A stretch of DNA of 64,000 bases from Fasciolopsis buskii (Eukaryota; Platyhelminthes; Trematoda; Plagiorchiida; Fasciolidae), in assembly GCA_008360955.1 (NCBI GenBank), contig LUCM01011216.1, forward strand, positions 209,902 to 273,901, in the 5' to 3' direction. How positions within the stretch are numbered: position 1 is the first letter of the stretch; the number at the start of each line of letters is the position of its first letter. The position numbers and the translations under genes were made by a program. Below the pieces are notes generated by a model, which ran no database searches, was not told the DNA's origin, and saw only the letters and a list, made by a program, of their open reading frames with translations. This document shows positions 1 to 11,695 of the stretch, piece by piece.

Positions 1-19
1 GTAAGAGATTGAATGTTTA

Positions 20-312
20 CATGAAATAATTCAACATGTGATATCATCACTCAACTCACCATAAAGAAACCATGGAAGCACTGTACAGCTGTTTCATCCA
101 GCTTGTTAGGAATCATCAGCAGTGCATATCCACCGCGCCGAACTGGGACGCGAACCCGGGACGAACGATTGTGAGTCGAGCGCCTTAGCCATTACGCTAC
201 CGATATGCACTGCTGATGATTCCTAACAAGCTGGATGAAACAGCTGTACAGTGCTTCCATGGTTTCTTTATGGTGAGTTGAGCGATGATATCACATGGTA
301 AATTATTTCATG
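20..312. mobile_element. SINE-1 foldback (inverted repeat of the SINE body)
   Basis: The arm at 20-130 is the reverse complement of the arm at 202-312, with about 3 mismatches over 111 nt. The 71-nt spacer holds the tRNA-related head of a minus-strand SINE-1; the complement of a B-box-like GGTTCG motif lies near 150-160, and the A-box side near 185-200. The left side reads as a SINE-1 copy missing the extreme 5' leader. The right side is only the tRNA-unrelated 3' body. Both outer ends are therefore SINE 3' ends. Confidence 0.85.
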
Positions 313-628
313 AAAATCAGTGGACGTTATACTGCGAAGACATTTTGACCTGATTACAAATGATAACATAGTCCCAAAACAAAACATTTAAAAAGGCAGA
401 AATAAAAGAATCGCGGTGTTCTCAGTTAGTGAACCATACTGTTTTCTAGAAAAATCCAAGGACAAGCTATATTTCGAGCGCAGAATACTCATTTTCCGAC
501 ATTCAACTTGGGCTAACCTTTGTCCAGTAGGTGTGCGACAAATGAAGTTTCGATTATAAACACGTTGAATGACACTAACTGTGGGAAAATACCGTGCAAT
601 GAGCTCATGGTGGCTATCAATAAAGGGG
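313..628. other. unassigned spacer
   Basis: I see no repeat or exon I can support here. Confidence 0.5.
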
Positions 629-800
629 TACCTTTTATTTTTTCGAATTCTTTTATTATTGAAATAAAAATAGCATTATTTTCGTGAAAGAGAGCCCCGG
701 TCAACCGAAAGCGGCCGGAAGTCAGCGGGTGGTAGGAGGATTCGAAGCCTCGACCCAAAAGTCCCAATACCACGGGCTTGCCCGTTTGACCACTGCCGTT
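629..800 (-). mobile_element. SINE-2 (tRNA-Leu/Ser-like head), diverged
   Basis: Read on the minus strand, a tRNA-like head ends near 800 with an altered B box (GATTCGAAGCCTC on the plus strand), followed by the GGCCGC-type body and a tail related to TTTCAATAATAAAAG. It has several indels compared with the cleaner copies at 11512 and 22052. Confidence 0.7.
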
Positions 801-1268
801 TAGATTTGATATGAACAACTAACATTATCTTCTATGCTATATCGGTCAAACCTTGGTAATTGGAGGAAAGCCAAGGGAGGTCATCACGCCAGGGATGAAA
901 TGGGTATGGAGTTACTCTGTCAGAAGTATGTTTCTCACGCGGATTGATGGGTGAAACTTCCCATGAACCAAACGACCGGTCTCGCAGTTATTGCCGCTCA
1001 TGAGTCAATTTCATCCGGTACTCTCCTATCTAGTTACTTACAAGCTTTTACACTCCTTTGTCAAGTTGGCAGTGGGACCTAGTTTGATTCGTCAGAAGCG
1101 CGCATTGACTTCTCGCAAGTTTTGTTGCAATTAGGTGAGATTAGCCTTCAGAAAGTGAACAGGTCAGAGAGTATGTACTTTTTCAGCAGTATGTTTTGCA
1201 TAGTAATCTGGAAAAACTCAGCGAAAAACTGTTGAATACCTAAAGACAGTCACTCGATTTCATGAGAA
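801..1268. other. unassigned spacer
   Basis: Only short open frames; no recognisable element. Confidence 0.5.
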
Positions 1269-1879
1269 TTAGAAACCGAAAAATTTGAATTCAGGTTTTA
1301 ATTGACAAAATGAATAGATACCACTAGGTGGCAACTGGATAATCAACTGAGATTGAAAAACAAAATGGCAGACGTTCGCGGATCTCCACTGTTCATTTTA
1401 TCTATTTGGAGTCATATCAATGAAATTGAACTTCACAAGTGTGCTATTACAATAGTAACATTTGCAAAGTAGAGGTATGGATTTGCTAAAATCGATTTGC
1501 TTCATTGAAAGGATTTATGGTCTTGGTTTTATGACCAGACAGGTCGAAAAAGGATTCATGCAAAAGCAACTAAGCACCGATTTTCCCGCAAGTTTCATCC
1601 TTCGTTTTAAAGCCCACATTTTGTTCGTCTTTCAAGTCTCCGGATGTTTTTCTAACCCACGTGTCAAGAAGATTCGAGTGCTTGGTTTTTCAAGGAACTT
1701 CAGGAATGTAAAACGCTTCCTTGTGTGAGGCAGAAAACCACTTACACGATTATCCCTTTCTAGTTCGCTTTTGACCTTGAAGGCTACTGTGTGATCTAAC
1801 TTACATGCTTGCTTACGGTAATCCTGGAGGAGAAGAGCTTTTCTTCCTCGTTTACCTCTGTATATTTTGGCATTATTAT
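1269..1879 (-). CDS. candidate last two exons of an unidentified gene
   Basis: Two minus-strand pieces join in phase. The exon at 1746-1879 follows a CTAAC-type branch sequence and an AG acceptor and ends at a GTAAGT donor after a complete codon. Its 44-residue product is basic, beginning NNAKIYRGKRGRKALLLQDY. The next piece, 1269-1334, starts after an AG acceptor in phase 0, encodes LPPSGIYSFCQLKPEFKFFG plus F, and stops at TAA. The intron would be 411 nt. I do not recognise the protein. There is no start exon, no domain and no clear AATAAA below the stop. The basic composition could partly reflect A-rich DNA, so this is a splice-logic call only. A chance match is quite possible. Confidence 0.3.
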
Positions 1880-2029
1880 CTAGCACCGAGTTAGAATAAT
1901 TGCAAGTTTAAACAGCTATGAACAAGTTTAATCTCTTAGTCCCGTTCCATCCACCTGTGGTATTGATGGAACACTAATTTGCATAATTTTCAGAACATGA
2001 TTCGCTGCCACCGAAAGCTTCCAAATAGG

Positions 2030-2113
2030 TAAGTTGACCGGGGGTCGAAGGATTCGAATCCAGAACCTTCAGGTCGTAACATCATGGTTGTGACTGCTGG
2101 ATCATCGCCGGTC
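2030..2113 (-). mobile_element. SINE-2 head fragment, degenerate
   Basis: AAGTTGACCG, then an inverted B-box-like GGATTCGAATCC, then a decayed A-box side ending near GCCGGTCG. The body and tail are missing. Confidence 0.6.
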
Positions 2114-3096
2114 GCGTAGAACTAATAGTTAGCTTTCAGTCTGTGGTATGAAAGTCAACTACTGGCATGCAATGAGGAGTTGCATCCACCGTCCATCCAC
2201 GAACCGAATCATTTGATGCATTTCGCCCCGTTTGGTACCAGTCTGCAAAAACACAGCTATTCTTTGTACGTCTTTGAAAACCGTATCAGTATCAATATTT
2301 TACTGAGCCATAGAGCAAGTTTGTCTTGCCAAATCAGATTCTACAATCATTCATTTCACGTCTACATTAGTACTACTGTTGCATTCCCGCGAGAACAATT
2401 TCGGACGAGTCGCAGAAGTCACACTCATTTAAATCATCGCAAAACACATTACTATTTGCGCGGATATCCGTTGCTCAAATTGTCTTCTCTAAATTGTCCA
2501 TTTGCCTATACTTTCTCCTTCCATCTTGTTTCTATATCTCTTCCTTGTGCCCTCTTTTGTGTATGAAGTGTCATTGCAAAATCTTCCTGTGCCGAAGCGT
2601 TACACACTAGCTGCAAAATTCCTATAAATCATTATTTTCAAAAACTGGCGCTTTTTCGCCTAGGGCGTGTCCAAAGTAGCACCGGGTTTTTTGAAGATGA
2701 CAAGGCATCACATAATATACGGTCGTTGCTACAATTTTCCTAGATCGAGGTAGTTTGATGTCACGAAGTGAACCATGTCATGATATATGAATGCACACCT
2801 CGGTCTGGATCACACCCGAGTGCCAACTTCATCCCGTTTTCACCCAATTCGATCCTAAGCTGGCTGATTGTCCTAGTGTCCGGAAACTCGTTATTCCTAA
2901 AGGAGCTAAAGTCGACTTGTTGGATGACTGTGCTTATTCTTCTCTTGGTATGAGGTAACTGAAGGGACCAGATAGACGTGCGAGCACTCACTCTATACAC
3001 GTGTCAACAAGTGAGTCTTTGTCCGTTTACCCGTTGAATGGATTGAGTGGGACTAACCTATCCAAAACCAGATCATGAAGAACACGTGAAATTCGT
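2114..3096. other. unassigned; open frames only
   Basis: Open frames of 79 codons (minus, 2761-3000) and 128 codons (plus, 2180-2566) exist. They lack splice support or recognisable motifs and are not called as genes. Confidence 0.4.
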
Positions 3097-3221
3097 ATGG
3101 TGTTGTGTACCCCAGAATACGATATTGTGATAGCTGACTCGGCATATTCGTTACCCTGGTTGGAGCCCATTACAACCAAAATCGAAATGATGAAATTACA
3201 CGGATTACCCCAGTCAACGAG
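3097..3221 (+). CDS. candidate first coding exon
   Basis: ATG at 3097 opens a 41-codon frame beginning MVLCTPEYDIVIADSAYSLP. It runs to a GTGAGT donor at 3222 and leaves two bases of the next codon. The codons are ordinary and the residue mix is protein-like (acidic and hydrophobic alternation, no runs). An in-frame stop lies 21 nt upstream of the ATG, so this would be a true first exon. No following exon could be linked and no family is recognised. Confidence 0.25.
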
Positions 3222-6200
3222 GTGAGTGAAAATCTCCTACTAAACAGTCAGTTAATAATGACTAGCCAAATTAGACAATGAAATAATCGACCCGTGAGCG
3301 TTAATCTTAGAAGATTAATATGAGGGATTTGATTTCGACCAGTAAACGAATATCAATCTGCCTAATTTTGGCTGTGATCTCTAGAGATACCCGAAATAGG
3401 AGATAGAAGCATTTGTCAATTGACGAGTTGAAATCGATCCCAAGGTCGTCTTTCCTCCCCTATTTGGATTTTCGAACAACAAAATCTCCCTGCTGAATTA
3501 AGAATGTGCACGTGATCTTTTTGGTTGTTCATCATTTTTCATTTTTCCAAGCTTCTCAATATTTTTTTGGAAGAAGAAAAGTGAGCAAACTGGCTTCTTA
3601 AGAAATTGGGATTTGTTCCCGTCACGACATTTGTACTGCAGACCGAATTCCAGTGAAAGTCCCGAAAAATGTTAACCGGTTGATCATCATGGGATTCGAA
3701 CCCACACATGGAAGCCGTACGCAATTCAGCGTCACATGCCATCCACGGAATGAACTTGGACATATCGGTAAAAGGTTGATTATCCTGGGCAAACTTACCG
3801 CTCTTAACAGTCTCAGTACTTTTGACCTAGCGGTTTTACGTGCTGTTGAGACTGTGTGCAAACGGGGATTCCAATGTTTGCCTGTTTGCTCGAATATAAG
3901 TGATCAGTCTTGAGGGTATGTCGGGAACAGTGTGAGTTCTTAGGATTACGCATTTTTGGGAACGTCAAAATTTTTTGTTCCATTCAAACTGAACGATATT
4001 TTAGTTGGGGATAACTAAATGCATTAGTGTTTAAGTGTTTTCACACCTAATTTAAAAAGGGACTAACCAATGCCGGAATTAGTTTAAAGACTACGTAATA
4101 AGCTGACTTGACAATCAGTAGACAACGTTTGTTCAAGTAAATGTAGGCTTACAGCAAAAAGATTTAAAGTGACTATCTACATATTGGAAAGTGATTCGTA
4201 CAACTACTGGCAAGTTTTTTCCTCTTAAGAAAAAACCTTTTTGTTTAAGTGAACATATACAGAGGTGGCGCCTCGTACAAATTAGTTCAAATCGTGGTCA
4301 ATAGGTAGTCACAGTTAAATGTTCTTGTAGACAATAAGAAAACCATCGAGGAAGAACTTATGGTTTGCTTAGTGGTGCCATCCATTTCTAAAACGGCACC
4401 AATACGAACTACAAAATGGACAGCGAAACTAATGTTTGTTAGATCCATAGGTTGCTGACAATCTCGTCACAACGAATCGATCGTTTACAATGCACTAATC
4501 GTACGGTCTTGTGAAACGCCAAATTCTCTAACATTTCCAATCAGATTGGGTTAAACGAAACCCATCTTTGTACTTCTAATGAAAAAAACGTGCACTTAAT
4601 AAAATTTTGGTTTTGAGGAGGATTCAAGTAAGTTTGTTAAATTTGTTGACAACTCAGATTGCTTGTTATATGCATTTTAACAACCAACAAAATTCCACTT
4701 CGAGGCTAAATTCGGTCACTGATCGTGCTTTCTGGAAGTTATAATTCGTCTGAGAAACTATGGATGCAGTTTCATCCGTGACCTGACGAGAACTGGGATT
4801 CTAACACGAGATAAATGATTAAAATTCGAAAATATTACTTATTAGATTGACCTGGAAGGTTCTCAATAGGTTCTTTTTAATCCGTCACATAATGCCTTAC
4901 ACATCCGACACAAACGATTTTCCACACGTTATGCAAATAAATTTGCCTGATAGAAAGGAAGTGGCTGACCCGTGACAAGTTGTAAACTGCTCCAAAGATA
5001 ACTCCCAACTTTCGTACGTATTTGATGTCAATAATTGTTCCTTGTGTGATAATTTAATCAGAATCATTTTGAACAAGCAATTGTTAGTGAAGAAAAACAG
5101 AATGGCCGGTGTTGAAGCACATTCTTCATTTATTTTGATTTAGTCGTGGTACATAATAATGATCTCAAATGATTCCCATCAGTTCTGATGTCATCCTGTC
5201 CTAAGCAAATGAACATTAGATCACCCACTATGCATGATTTATGTCCGCTTCCGCTAGAGTTGCTTTGAAGCAACTTGACCTTTTGGGTAAAATTATACTA
5301 GATTTGTTAAAAAAATAAATTATCTCATAGAATTGTGATGCACCCGTTGATGGATAACGAAAACACTCGAGTTCCGAGACACGATTTTAGGTATCGATTT
5401 GTTTATTTTTCGTGATCATTCATCGATTAAAAGTTGGTTAGCATAACTGTTGATTTGGCTTTTTACTTTGGTAAAACTAATGCATGGAAATTTTTGGCAC
5501 ACGGCTGACAAAACTCTTTCGTTTCCCTACTCGAACTTCATTCGTTTGGAGGCAGTTTGGTTGCGTTATGAACACCAATGTCAAAGGCAAGATTGATTGC
5601 GGGCTGAATCCGATATTCGACAGTCTTCGGCTAAATATTTCGTGTTACAAACAAACATTGGGCAAATAGCAATAAATTGGTCGCCATAAGAAGGTTAGGC
5701 ACCGCGCCACCAAGAGTAGATCCTAACGTGGATAACTATTCAAAAAAAAATGAGAAGACATCAAAATAAGTGGAGATTTTACAAACATCCAAGGGTCTAT
5801 TAGGAATTTCCGAGCCATTAGTTCATTCCAGTAAGCCCAGATAGAATCCGTCATCTTTGTTCATGTGCACGCTTTGAAGTTAAAATTTTGGATAAGAAAA
5901 TTGGAACTGGAAAGTTCGTTGAGCTTGAAACTACTTGTTGGTTTATTCCAGCGTTAACATAATATACACTTGCACAGTTCTAGGGTCCTTTTTTTAGAAC
6001 TTTGGAGCGATGCTTTGCTGTTCCAACTTGAGGATGGCGTGTTCGAACCCCTCTCAACACCGTCCAAGTGTCTCCAATCAGGAGATTTCAGTTGACCTAT
6101 GTCTTTTTTCTCAATTTAATCGGGTTTGTCATATCGAATGACATCTGGCTTTTTTGCGTTACTTTCTTCACAAATTTAGCCTCTAAAATGGTTCATTCTT

Positions 6201-6227
6201 AAGCAGTTACGTTCAATCCTTGGACGA
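3222..6227. other. unassigned 3 kb with degenerate tRNA-like scraps
   Basis: Weak B-box-like matches lie near 3690 (GGGATTCGAACCC, minus) and near 6045 (GTGTTCGAACCCC, plus). A decayed SINE-1-like stretch may lie at about 4735-4870. An ATG-started 61-codon frame at 5484-5669 is followed at once by AATAAA, but nothing else supports it. Confidence 0.4.
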
Positions 6228-6596
6228 TTGGCAGTAGTGGAATTAACTAAAGCAAAATTACTCTTCAACCTCTGTTCTATGGAGAGTCGCTATTGGTATC
6301 CCAGAGAAGCTTCACTATTCGCATTGGCTACCGTGATCAACGAGTTGGCGAGACAGTGCATCGAAAAATGGTATGCATCATGCCGGGACCAACAAATCGG
6401 TGTTAGTAATCTACTGGTCCGGCGAGACGATCTGCGTTGGAACAAGACTTTCAAAGCTGACAAACCAGTTATTGGGCCGAAGAGAGAGAAAAAACAGAGA
6501 CAGGTAGCGTCGAAGCAGCCCAAACCTTTATCTGAAAATTCTAGAGAACAAATTGTTTTGTTCTTGCTACACCTATTGAAAATATACGATTCGTAG
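6228..6596 (+). CDS. candidate exon of an unidentified protein
   Basis: A 123-codon frame, higher in GC than its surroundings, follows an AG at 6234. The first ATG is at 6279 and begins MESRYWYPREASLFALATVI. The middle is mixed and protein-like (…NELARQCIEKWY…). It becomes strongly basic near residue 85-95 (KREKKQRQ), where a possible GTAGCG donor lies at 6504, and otherwise runs to TAG at 6594. I recognise no domain. It may be an internal exon of a nuclear or basic protein, or a relic of a mobile-element ORF. No AATAAA follows closely. Confidence 0.3.
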   Translation: MAVVELTKAKLLFNLCSMESRYWYPREASLFALATVINELARQCIEKWYASCRDQQIGVSNLLVRRDDLRWNKTFKADKPVIGPKREKKQRQVASKQPKPLSENSREQIVLFLLHLLKIYDS

Positions 6597-7620
6597 TTTT
6601 TGTAATTAGCAACTGAATGAGCGAACAAAGTTTATCCAGCTGGCAGGCTGGGGAAATTTCATTCACTACTAAAATTATTGCACAGAATTTATTTCTATTC
6701 TTGTTCCTAAGGTTGGATCAACTCAGTTGACAGAGAATTATCAGAGAATCACGGTTGTGCAGAAGTTGTTCACTCATCCAGATGCTAATTACTATTTCTA
6801 TGTATACATGTGTATATTCTGAGGCATTATCCCCTCGTTTATAAGCTTGGCTTAGCTCAGCTGACGAAGAATTATCAAAGAATCGCAGTTGTGGTTCTTC
6901 TGTGGACTTCTCGACGAACAGCTTCCATGCACACTCCCCAGGCTAGAAATTAGATATTTTATTTTGCCTGATGCTTCCAACATCACAATTAAGCCAATTC
7001 AAGTAGCAAGGCGCTTGTCTGATTGTGAAAAGCGCACAAAATGGTTAGCAGCTTGTCTATAGCCTAACAAATTAGTGGGAACAACGAGATCACCGTGCAC
7101 GTCGCGGTTCGGAATGATCAAAATTACGCAGTCGGAGCTTCTCAAATTCAGCCTTGTTGGTCTGACACTTCCGGGTTGTGATTAGTCAAGAGATTTGGCT
7201 GACACAGCCTCTAGACTAAATAAGGCCGAAATAATAAATGTAACTCCACAGCTACAGAACACGGTGAGAACACACGTGTTGGATCTACACGAGGCAGGAT
7301 GACAGATCGATGGAGCTGTTCGATTGCTAGAAGAACATGTCATGGGACAAAGGAAATTCGCATGAACCAAATCCTCAATTGATTCACCTAAATAGAAAAA
7401 CTAATGATCATGGGTTACATTCGATTCATAGTCGGAGACAGTGAACTAGATCATGAGTTGAGTGGAATTTAAATGAAAAATTGTTGAATTCACAAGCAAG
7501 TAATTACACAATCATGAGCGTCGGCTTAGTTAAATACAGACAGATGATAAGCAATCTGATTTGATTTACCCATGGGTAACACGTCAATAATAGTTGAACT
7601 TCTGAGGAGGTTTGCATTTT
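6597..7620. other. unassigned; small internal direct repeat
   Basis: Two similar stretches, near 6715-6760 and 6845-6890 (TTGGATCAACTCAGTTGACA versus TTGGCTTAGCTCAGCTGACG, each followed by GAATTATCA), look like a diverged short duplication. No gene seen. Confidence 0.4.
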
Positions 7621-7865
7621 CATGAATTAATTCACCATGTGATATCATCGCTCAACTCGCCATAAAGAAACCATGGAAGCACTGTACAGCTGTTTCATCC
7701 AGCTTGTTAGGAATCATCAGCAGTGCATATCCACCGCGCCCGAACTAGGACGCGAACCCGAACAAGGACGAACGATTGTGAGTCGAACGCCTTAGCCATT
7801 ACGCTACCTGGCAGGCTCTGAACGGTTTGTTGAACCTCACCACATGATGATGTTGCACCTATCCG
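7621..7865 (-). mobile_element. SINE-1, full-length copy
   Basis: Reading minus: a leader (GGTGCAACATCATCATGTGG), the tRNA-like head with GCGTAATGGCTAAGGCG as the A-box region and a B box disrupted by a few bases, the conserved body (GCACTGCTGATGATTCC…ATGATATCACATGG), and an end at TTCATG. This is the most complete copy in the window, at about 245 bp. Confidence 0.85.
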
Positions 7866-7977
7866 TCACTGATTTGCACGGTTACCGTCCACTAGCTCAT
7901 AGCGATCGACCCCTACTGATAGATGACTTCTCTGCATTTGTCAACGCAACGTTCCATTTATTATTCGCTTCTCGTAG

Positions 7978-8251
7978 GCAGAGAAGGAAAACCAAATAAG
8001 TTCTTGCTATTGCATCACAAATTCAAGTGACCTCTGTGAGCCCGAATTTTTCACAGGCACGAACGAGAACTGGTAAATCTCGAAATATTTCAATGAAAAT
8101 TCATTTTGTTTGTGCAACAGTTACACTTGAGTCCAAACGAGTGTGTTTCGATGGTGAATTCCCATATGAAACACTCGGAGAGCTGAATACCGGCTACGTA
8201 GACCTGACAAACGGCAAAAAACCGCGAAACCAGTCATTTGCTTCTGGATAA
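7978..8251 (+). CDS. candidate exon(s), two overlapping alternatives
   Basis: Two frames have splice support. Alternative 1 is 7978-8072: a pyrimidine-rich acceptor (GCTTCTCGTAG) then AEKENQISSCYCITNSSDLC…, ending at GTAAAT. It is cysteine-rich, like a secreted or receptor ectodomain. Alternative 2 is 8057-8251: an acceptor ATTTTTCACAG, then a phase-0 frame beginning ARTRTGKSRNISMKIHFVCA and ending at TAA, with AATAAA 41 nt downstream at 8292. The second looks like a terminal exon because of the poly(A) signal. Both cannot be coding in the overlap within one transcript. No family is recognised and no upstream partner was found. Confidence 0.3.
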
Positions 8252-9306
8252 ATTTTATTTATCAATCCGTTTGCAAAAAAACATTATGGGTAATAAAGAA
8301 TTTTGTTTTCAACTTATGGGTATGTGGATGATCTACTTTTCATCAATTGGATTCTATCAAACTTGGTAATGTACAAAGTTCAATCAGCCCCTCTTTTCCA
8401 ATTCCAGAATTTTTCAATTTTTTGCCGTCCAGAATGATAAAGTCAGTCAGCAAGATTGCTAACAAATTATAATGAAGCATTTGTGGTAAGTGAAATATTT
8501 CTCATGTCCAAAGAAAGTTGTGTTTTGAGAAAAACTGTTCGATGTGCTTTGTCGAAAACGAGCCACACATGCAATGCGAAAGCCGCATATTTTAGGAAAT
8601 TCTATTTCATAGAAAATGAAGGAAGCGGATTTGTTTTCAGCCCAACATGAGACACCAAGACTGATGTTAGAGCAAACAAAATGAATTTTTCAATAACTAT
8701 GGATTTTTTTAGGTCATGTTTAGCACAATAGACGGGAGATCAATCGATACGGAGGACTTTATGATATTCACAAACTTTCTACACAGACTTAATTACTCAA
8801 TTTGACGATATTTATTCAAGAAACTGAAATCTTAATTAAAAATTATTACTCTCTTTTAGACTACCAGACATCAGAGATGTGACCCGTTAAAGCGTAACGA
8901 GACAAGGAAGGGAAACGTGTTCAATTGACACGTAATTTTAAGTCAGAACATTTACCAATGAAACGAGACAATGGCCAAACAATCCTTACAGTATGGAGAA
9001 AAAACAAAGGGAAACTTTGCTTTCATCCAGCTGATTCCCATTCGGGAATGACAGTCGACCAATGTGAGAATAAATGTCTGAAATCGATTTTTCTCCAAAA
9101 CAGATCGTGGGGATTCTAGGGGTTTCCATCTTACGGGTTTGGACAATTTTGTCATTTTCACGTTTGGCATTGGACACGTTTGTGGCAAATCTTGTTCAAT
9201 TTTTTACAGAATTGGCTGCTTTTGTGCAAGATAACTTTTACAATTAAATAAGTAACTAATTAGTACTCGCAGTGCCAGGTTGTATGTAACCTGTGAGCAA
9301 TGAAAA
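8252..9306. other. unassigned; weak open frames
   Basis: A cysteine-containing frame near 8985-9117 (…KGKLCFHPADSHSG…) follows a TTACAG site. Nothing further supports it. Confidence 0.35.
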
Positions 9307-9462
9307 ATGCAATACATTTGCCATTTGGCACACATAAATATGAGCGAACTAGCACCTGTCGAGGACTGCATCAAAGTAAGCATCTTTCGTTTCTTCCAGA
9401 CAGTTGAAGGCAAAACATTACTCCGAAAACTTGCTGGCCACGTGGAGAATTGGATGAACTAA
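9307..9462 (+). CDS. small ORF, 51 residues, with an intron-like in-frame insert
   Basis: ATG at 9307 opens 51 codons to TAA at 9460. In-frame landmarks are MSELAPVEDCIK (second ATG, 9340) and TVEGKTLLRKLAGHVENWMN at the end. Between them, 9376-9399 begins GTAAGC and ends TTTCTTCCAG. It is exactly 24 nt, a multiple of three with no stop. The frame is therefore open whether or not those bases are removed. An upstream in-frame stop lies just before the ATG. The residue mix is protein-like but no family is recognised. It could be a micropeptide, part of a larger exon, or chance. Confidence 0.3.
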   Translation: MQYICHLAHINMSELAPVEDCIKVSIFRFFQTVEGKTLLRKLAGHVENWMN

Positions 9463-10392
9463 AAAAATCTACAATCGTCTTTGCGCGGTAGCTATCAATT
9501 TTAGTGGCCAATCATTTAGTCGGGCGCGAACTAGAGGTAACCGGGAATTGAATGAATATTGGAATCTTTGCGAGATTCAAGACGATCGAGCGGATCAAGC
9601 ATCGGTTTTTTCCGAAGTGGTCAGAAGTTCGAGTTCCAGATCCACTTGCCACTGGTGGTAGATAGCAAGTAGTTATCACGCCTTTTGAGACTGTGTGTGG
9701 TTCTATGCCACTGCACGTATCGTGACAATGATTGCCGGCCTTCCTATCCTTCATACAGTAGACTTGAGAGGGTACAAGACATGTCCCACCCGAGATCCTT
9801 ATGTATGGTGAACGAAATAGAAAGAACCAATCATTATTTCTGATTTGCTATTGATTGACGTACTTTGTTCACTAAATGAGAATAAAAAAAACATAAAATC
9901 CCATTTTCTTTAATTTGTATTTCAGCTTAATGATCCCCCAATGATTTCTGTCTGCGACATGGACATTAGAACCAACGTATTGTCGTTGTTGTTACTTGCA
10001 CGACACGACAGATTTTCCGGATGGTTCAGAGCTGTCAGATTTTCATGAAAGATTGTCCTCATTCATCAAATCTATTAGCTTTTCGTCTAACATCTCGATT
10101 CATAGCAAAATACTGCACAAGGTACAATGAACATTTGTTTTCTTTTTAAAGTGTGGAACTGGACATGAAATTTTTTTATTTTATGTTTGTAATCTATTGA
10201 AATGGCCACAAATCCAAAGTGTTAAAACAGGGAGTTTGTTTCGGTTGAGATAAGTGTTACGGAAAGCAGAAGAAAGCAAGCAGATGCTGTTATTCCGTTC
10301 CGTTAGTTTTAATCGATCCTATCTCTCGATGGCTATCGTTAGGTCCCGCTGACTCCAGTGAGGAAATTTGTTGTTGTGTAGGCACAACCATT
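9463..10392. other. unassigned
   Basis: I see only short open frames, none with splice support. Confidence 0.45.
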
Positions 10393-10567
10393 CTTTTATC
10401 TTTTACTTCATTTATTAATAAAATAACATTGCGCATCATTTTTCAGGAAGAGAGCCTCAACCAACAGAGACTGTCAAGTGAGGAAGTTCACTGCCGATGG
10501 GAGGACTCGAACCCGCGACCCTCACGTCCAAACGCCACGACTTCATTCGACTGGCCACCGATAGCTC
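10393..10567 (-). mobile_element. SINE-2 copy
   Basis: Inverted tail (CTTTTATCTTTTACTTCATT), body, and tRNA-like head with GGACTCGAACCCGCGACC and the GGCCACCG A-box end. Near full length. Confidence 0.85.
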
Positions 10568-11511
10568 ATCCATTAACATCAAATCGTTTGTGTTAGTGTT
10601 CTATGACTAACATTTACTGAGATCTCAGCGCATTCACTGGGAAGCACTTACAACTGCGTTCATTTTCTACAAGAGTAACCGTTATGACGAATCAATCTCC
10701 ACTATTCCAACATCATGTTTATCCGGGATCAGATAGTCAAAAGGAATCGAGCGTGGATCTCAGTTGCGTATTTTGTAAGGACACGCTATAACCTTCTCCC
10801 GAAAAGTATTCATATGGATAGGGTAATATTTCCTTTCTGAGTTCATCGATTTGTGTGACCGAATTAGCCGAGCAAAAGACCACGAACAAAAAGCATCCCG
10901 AACTTTGTGATTTTTTTCGACTTTAACAGAATCAGCATTAAAAAAATACATTTTCGACTACTCGCATACAGCCGGGCATATGATTGTCGATTTTGAGTCA
11001 GCATAAAACATTGGGCGTTGATCATCATAGTTTGTGAAATCATTCCGTTGTTTAGGATGGAACTTAGTGAGAAAGTCAATTTTTGGTCAGTTACACATGA
11101 AAATAAAATAAATCGAATAGAAGAAAGAAGAATCTGGAGGTTTGCTCACATTTTGTCAGATTTAATCCATTAGTTGAAGTGACTAGAATGGTTTGTTTTC
11201 CTTGAAATGCTTCCGTTACGTGAGGCTTGTTGCGTACACACTAGCAAAAACAAGCTGAGTTGCTGAGCACTGAGCTTGGCGTTCAGATGACCATCCTTTC
11301 ACCACCAGAATAGATGATATCACCGATGCATACGCACCGAAAACGTCATCTCGACTGGCGATGAAACGTTTATGATCTGAACGTCAATTCTAACGATCGA
11401 ACCCTCACGAAAAGCAACCAACTAACCCATTACCAATCCAAATTTTCAAAATCAATGGGATGTCAATTTCCCACCTTCCTGCCAGTGGTAGAAGACCCGA
11501 GTAAGTAGAGT
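10568..11511. other. unassigned, with one small minus-strand ORF
   Basis: A minus-strand ATG frame of 63 codons at 10760-10951 (begins MYFFNADSVKVEKNHKVRDA) has an upstream in-frame stop and a protein-like mix, but no other support. A GTAAGT donor sits on the minus strand near 10650. Confidence 0.3.
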
Positions 11512-11695
11512 GGCCAGCGGTGGCCAAGCGGATAGGGTCGTGGCTTTCGGACGTGAAGGTCGCGGGTCCGAATCCTCCCACCGCCGGTCAGATTCCTCCA
11601 CTTGACAGCCCTTTGTTGGCCGCGGCTCCCTTACTGAAAACTGATGTACATTGTTATTTCACTTATAGAGGATGTAAAAGATGAAAGAAGGAAAA
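11512..11695 (+). mobile_element. SINE-2 copy, well preserved
   Basis: Head GGCCAGCGGTGGCCAAGCGG (A box), B box GGGTCCGAATCCTCCC, then the GGCCGCGGCTCCC body and a tail of TTATTTCA…GATGTAAAAGATGAAAG. Good reference copy. Confidence 0.9.

Noticed and set aside
18..312. CRISPR-like or palindromic phage feature
   Set aside because: It is a single inverted SINE pair, with no repeated spacers and eukaryotic context.
2761..3000. 79-codon minus-strand ORF as a gene
   Set aside because: Protein-like in places, but it has no splice sites or motif and overlaps other open frames.
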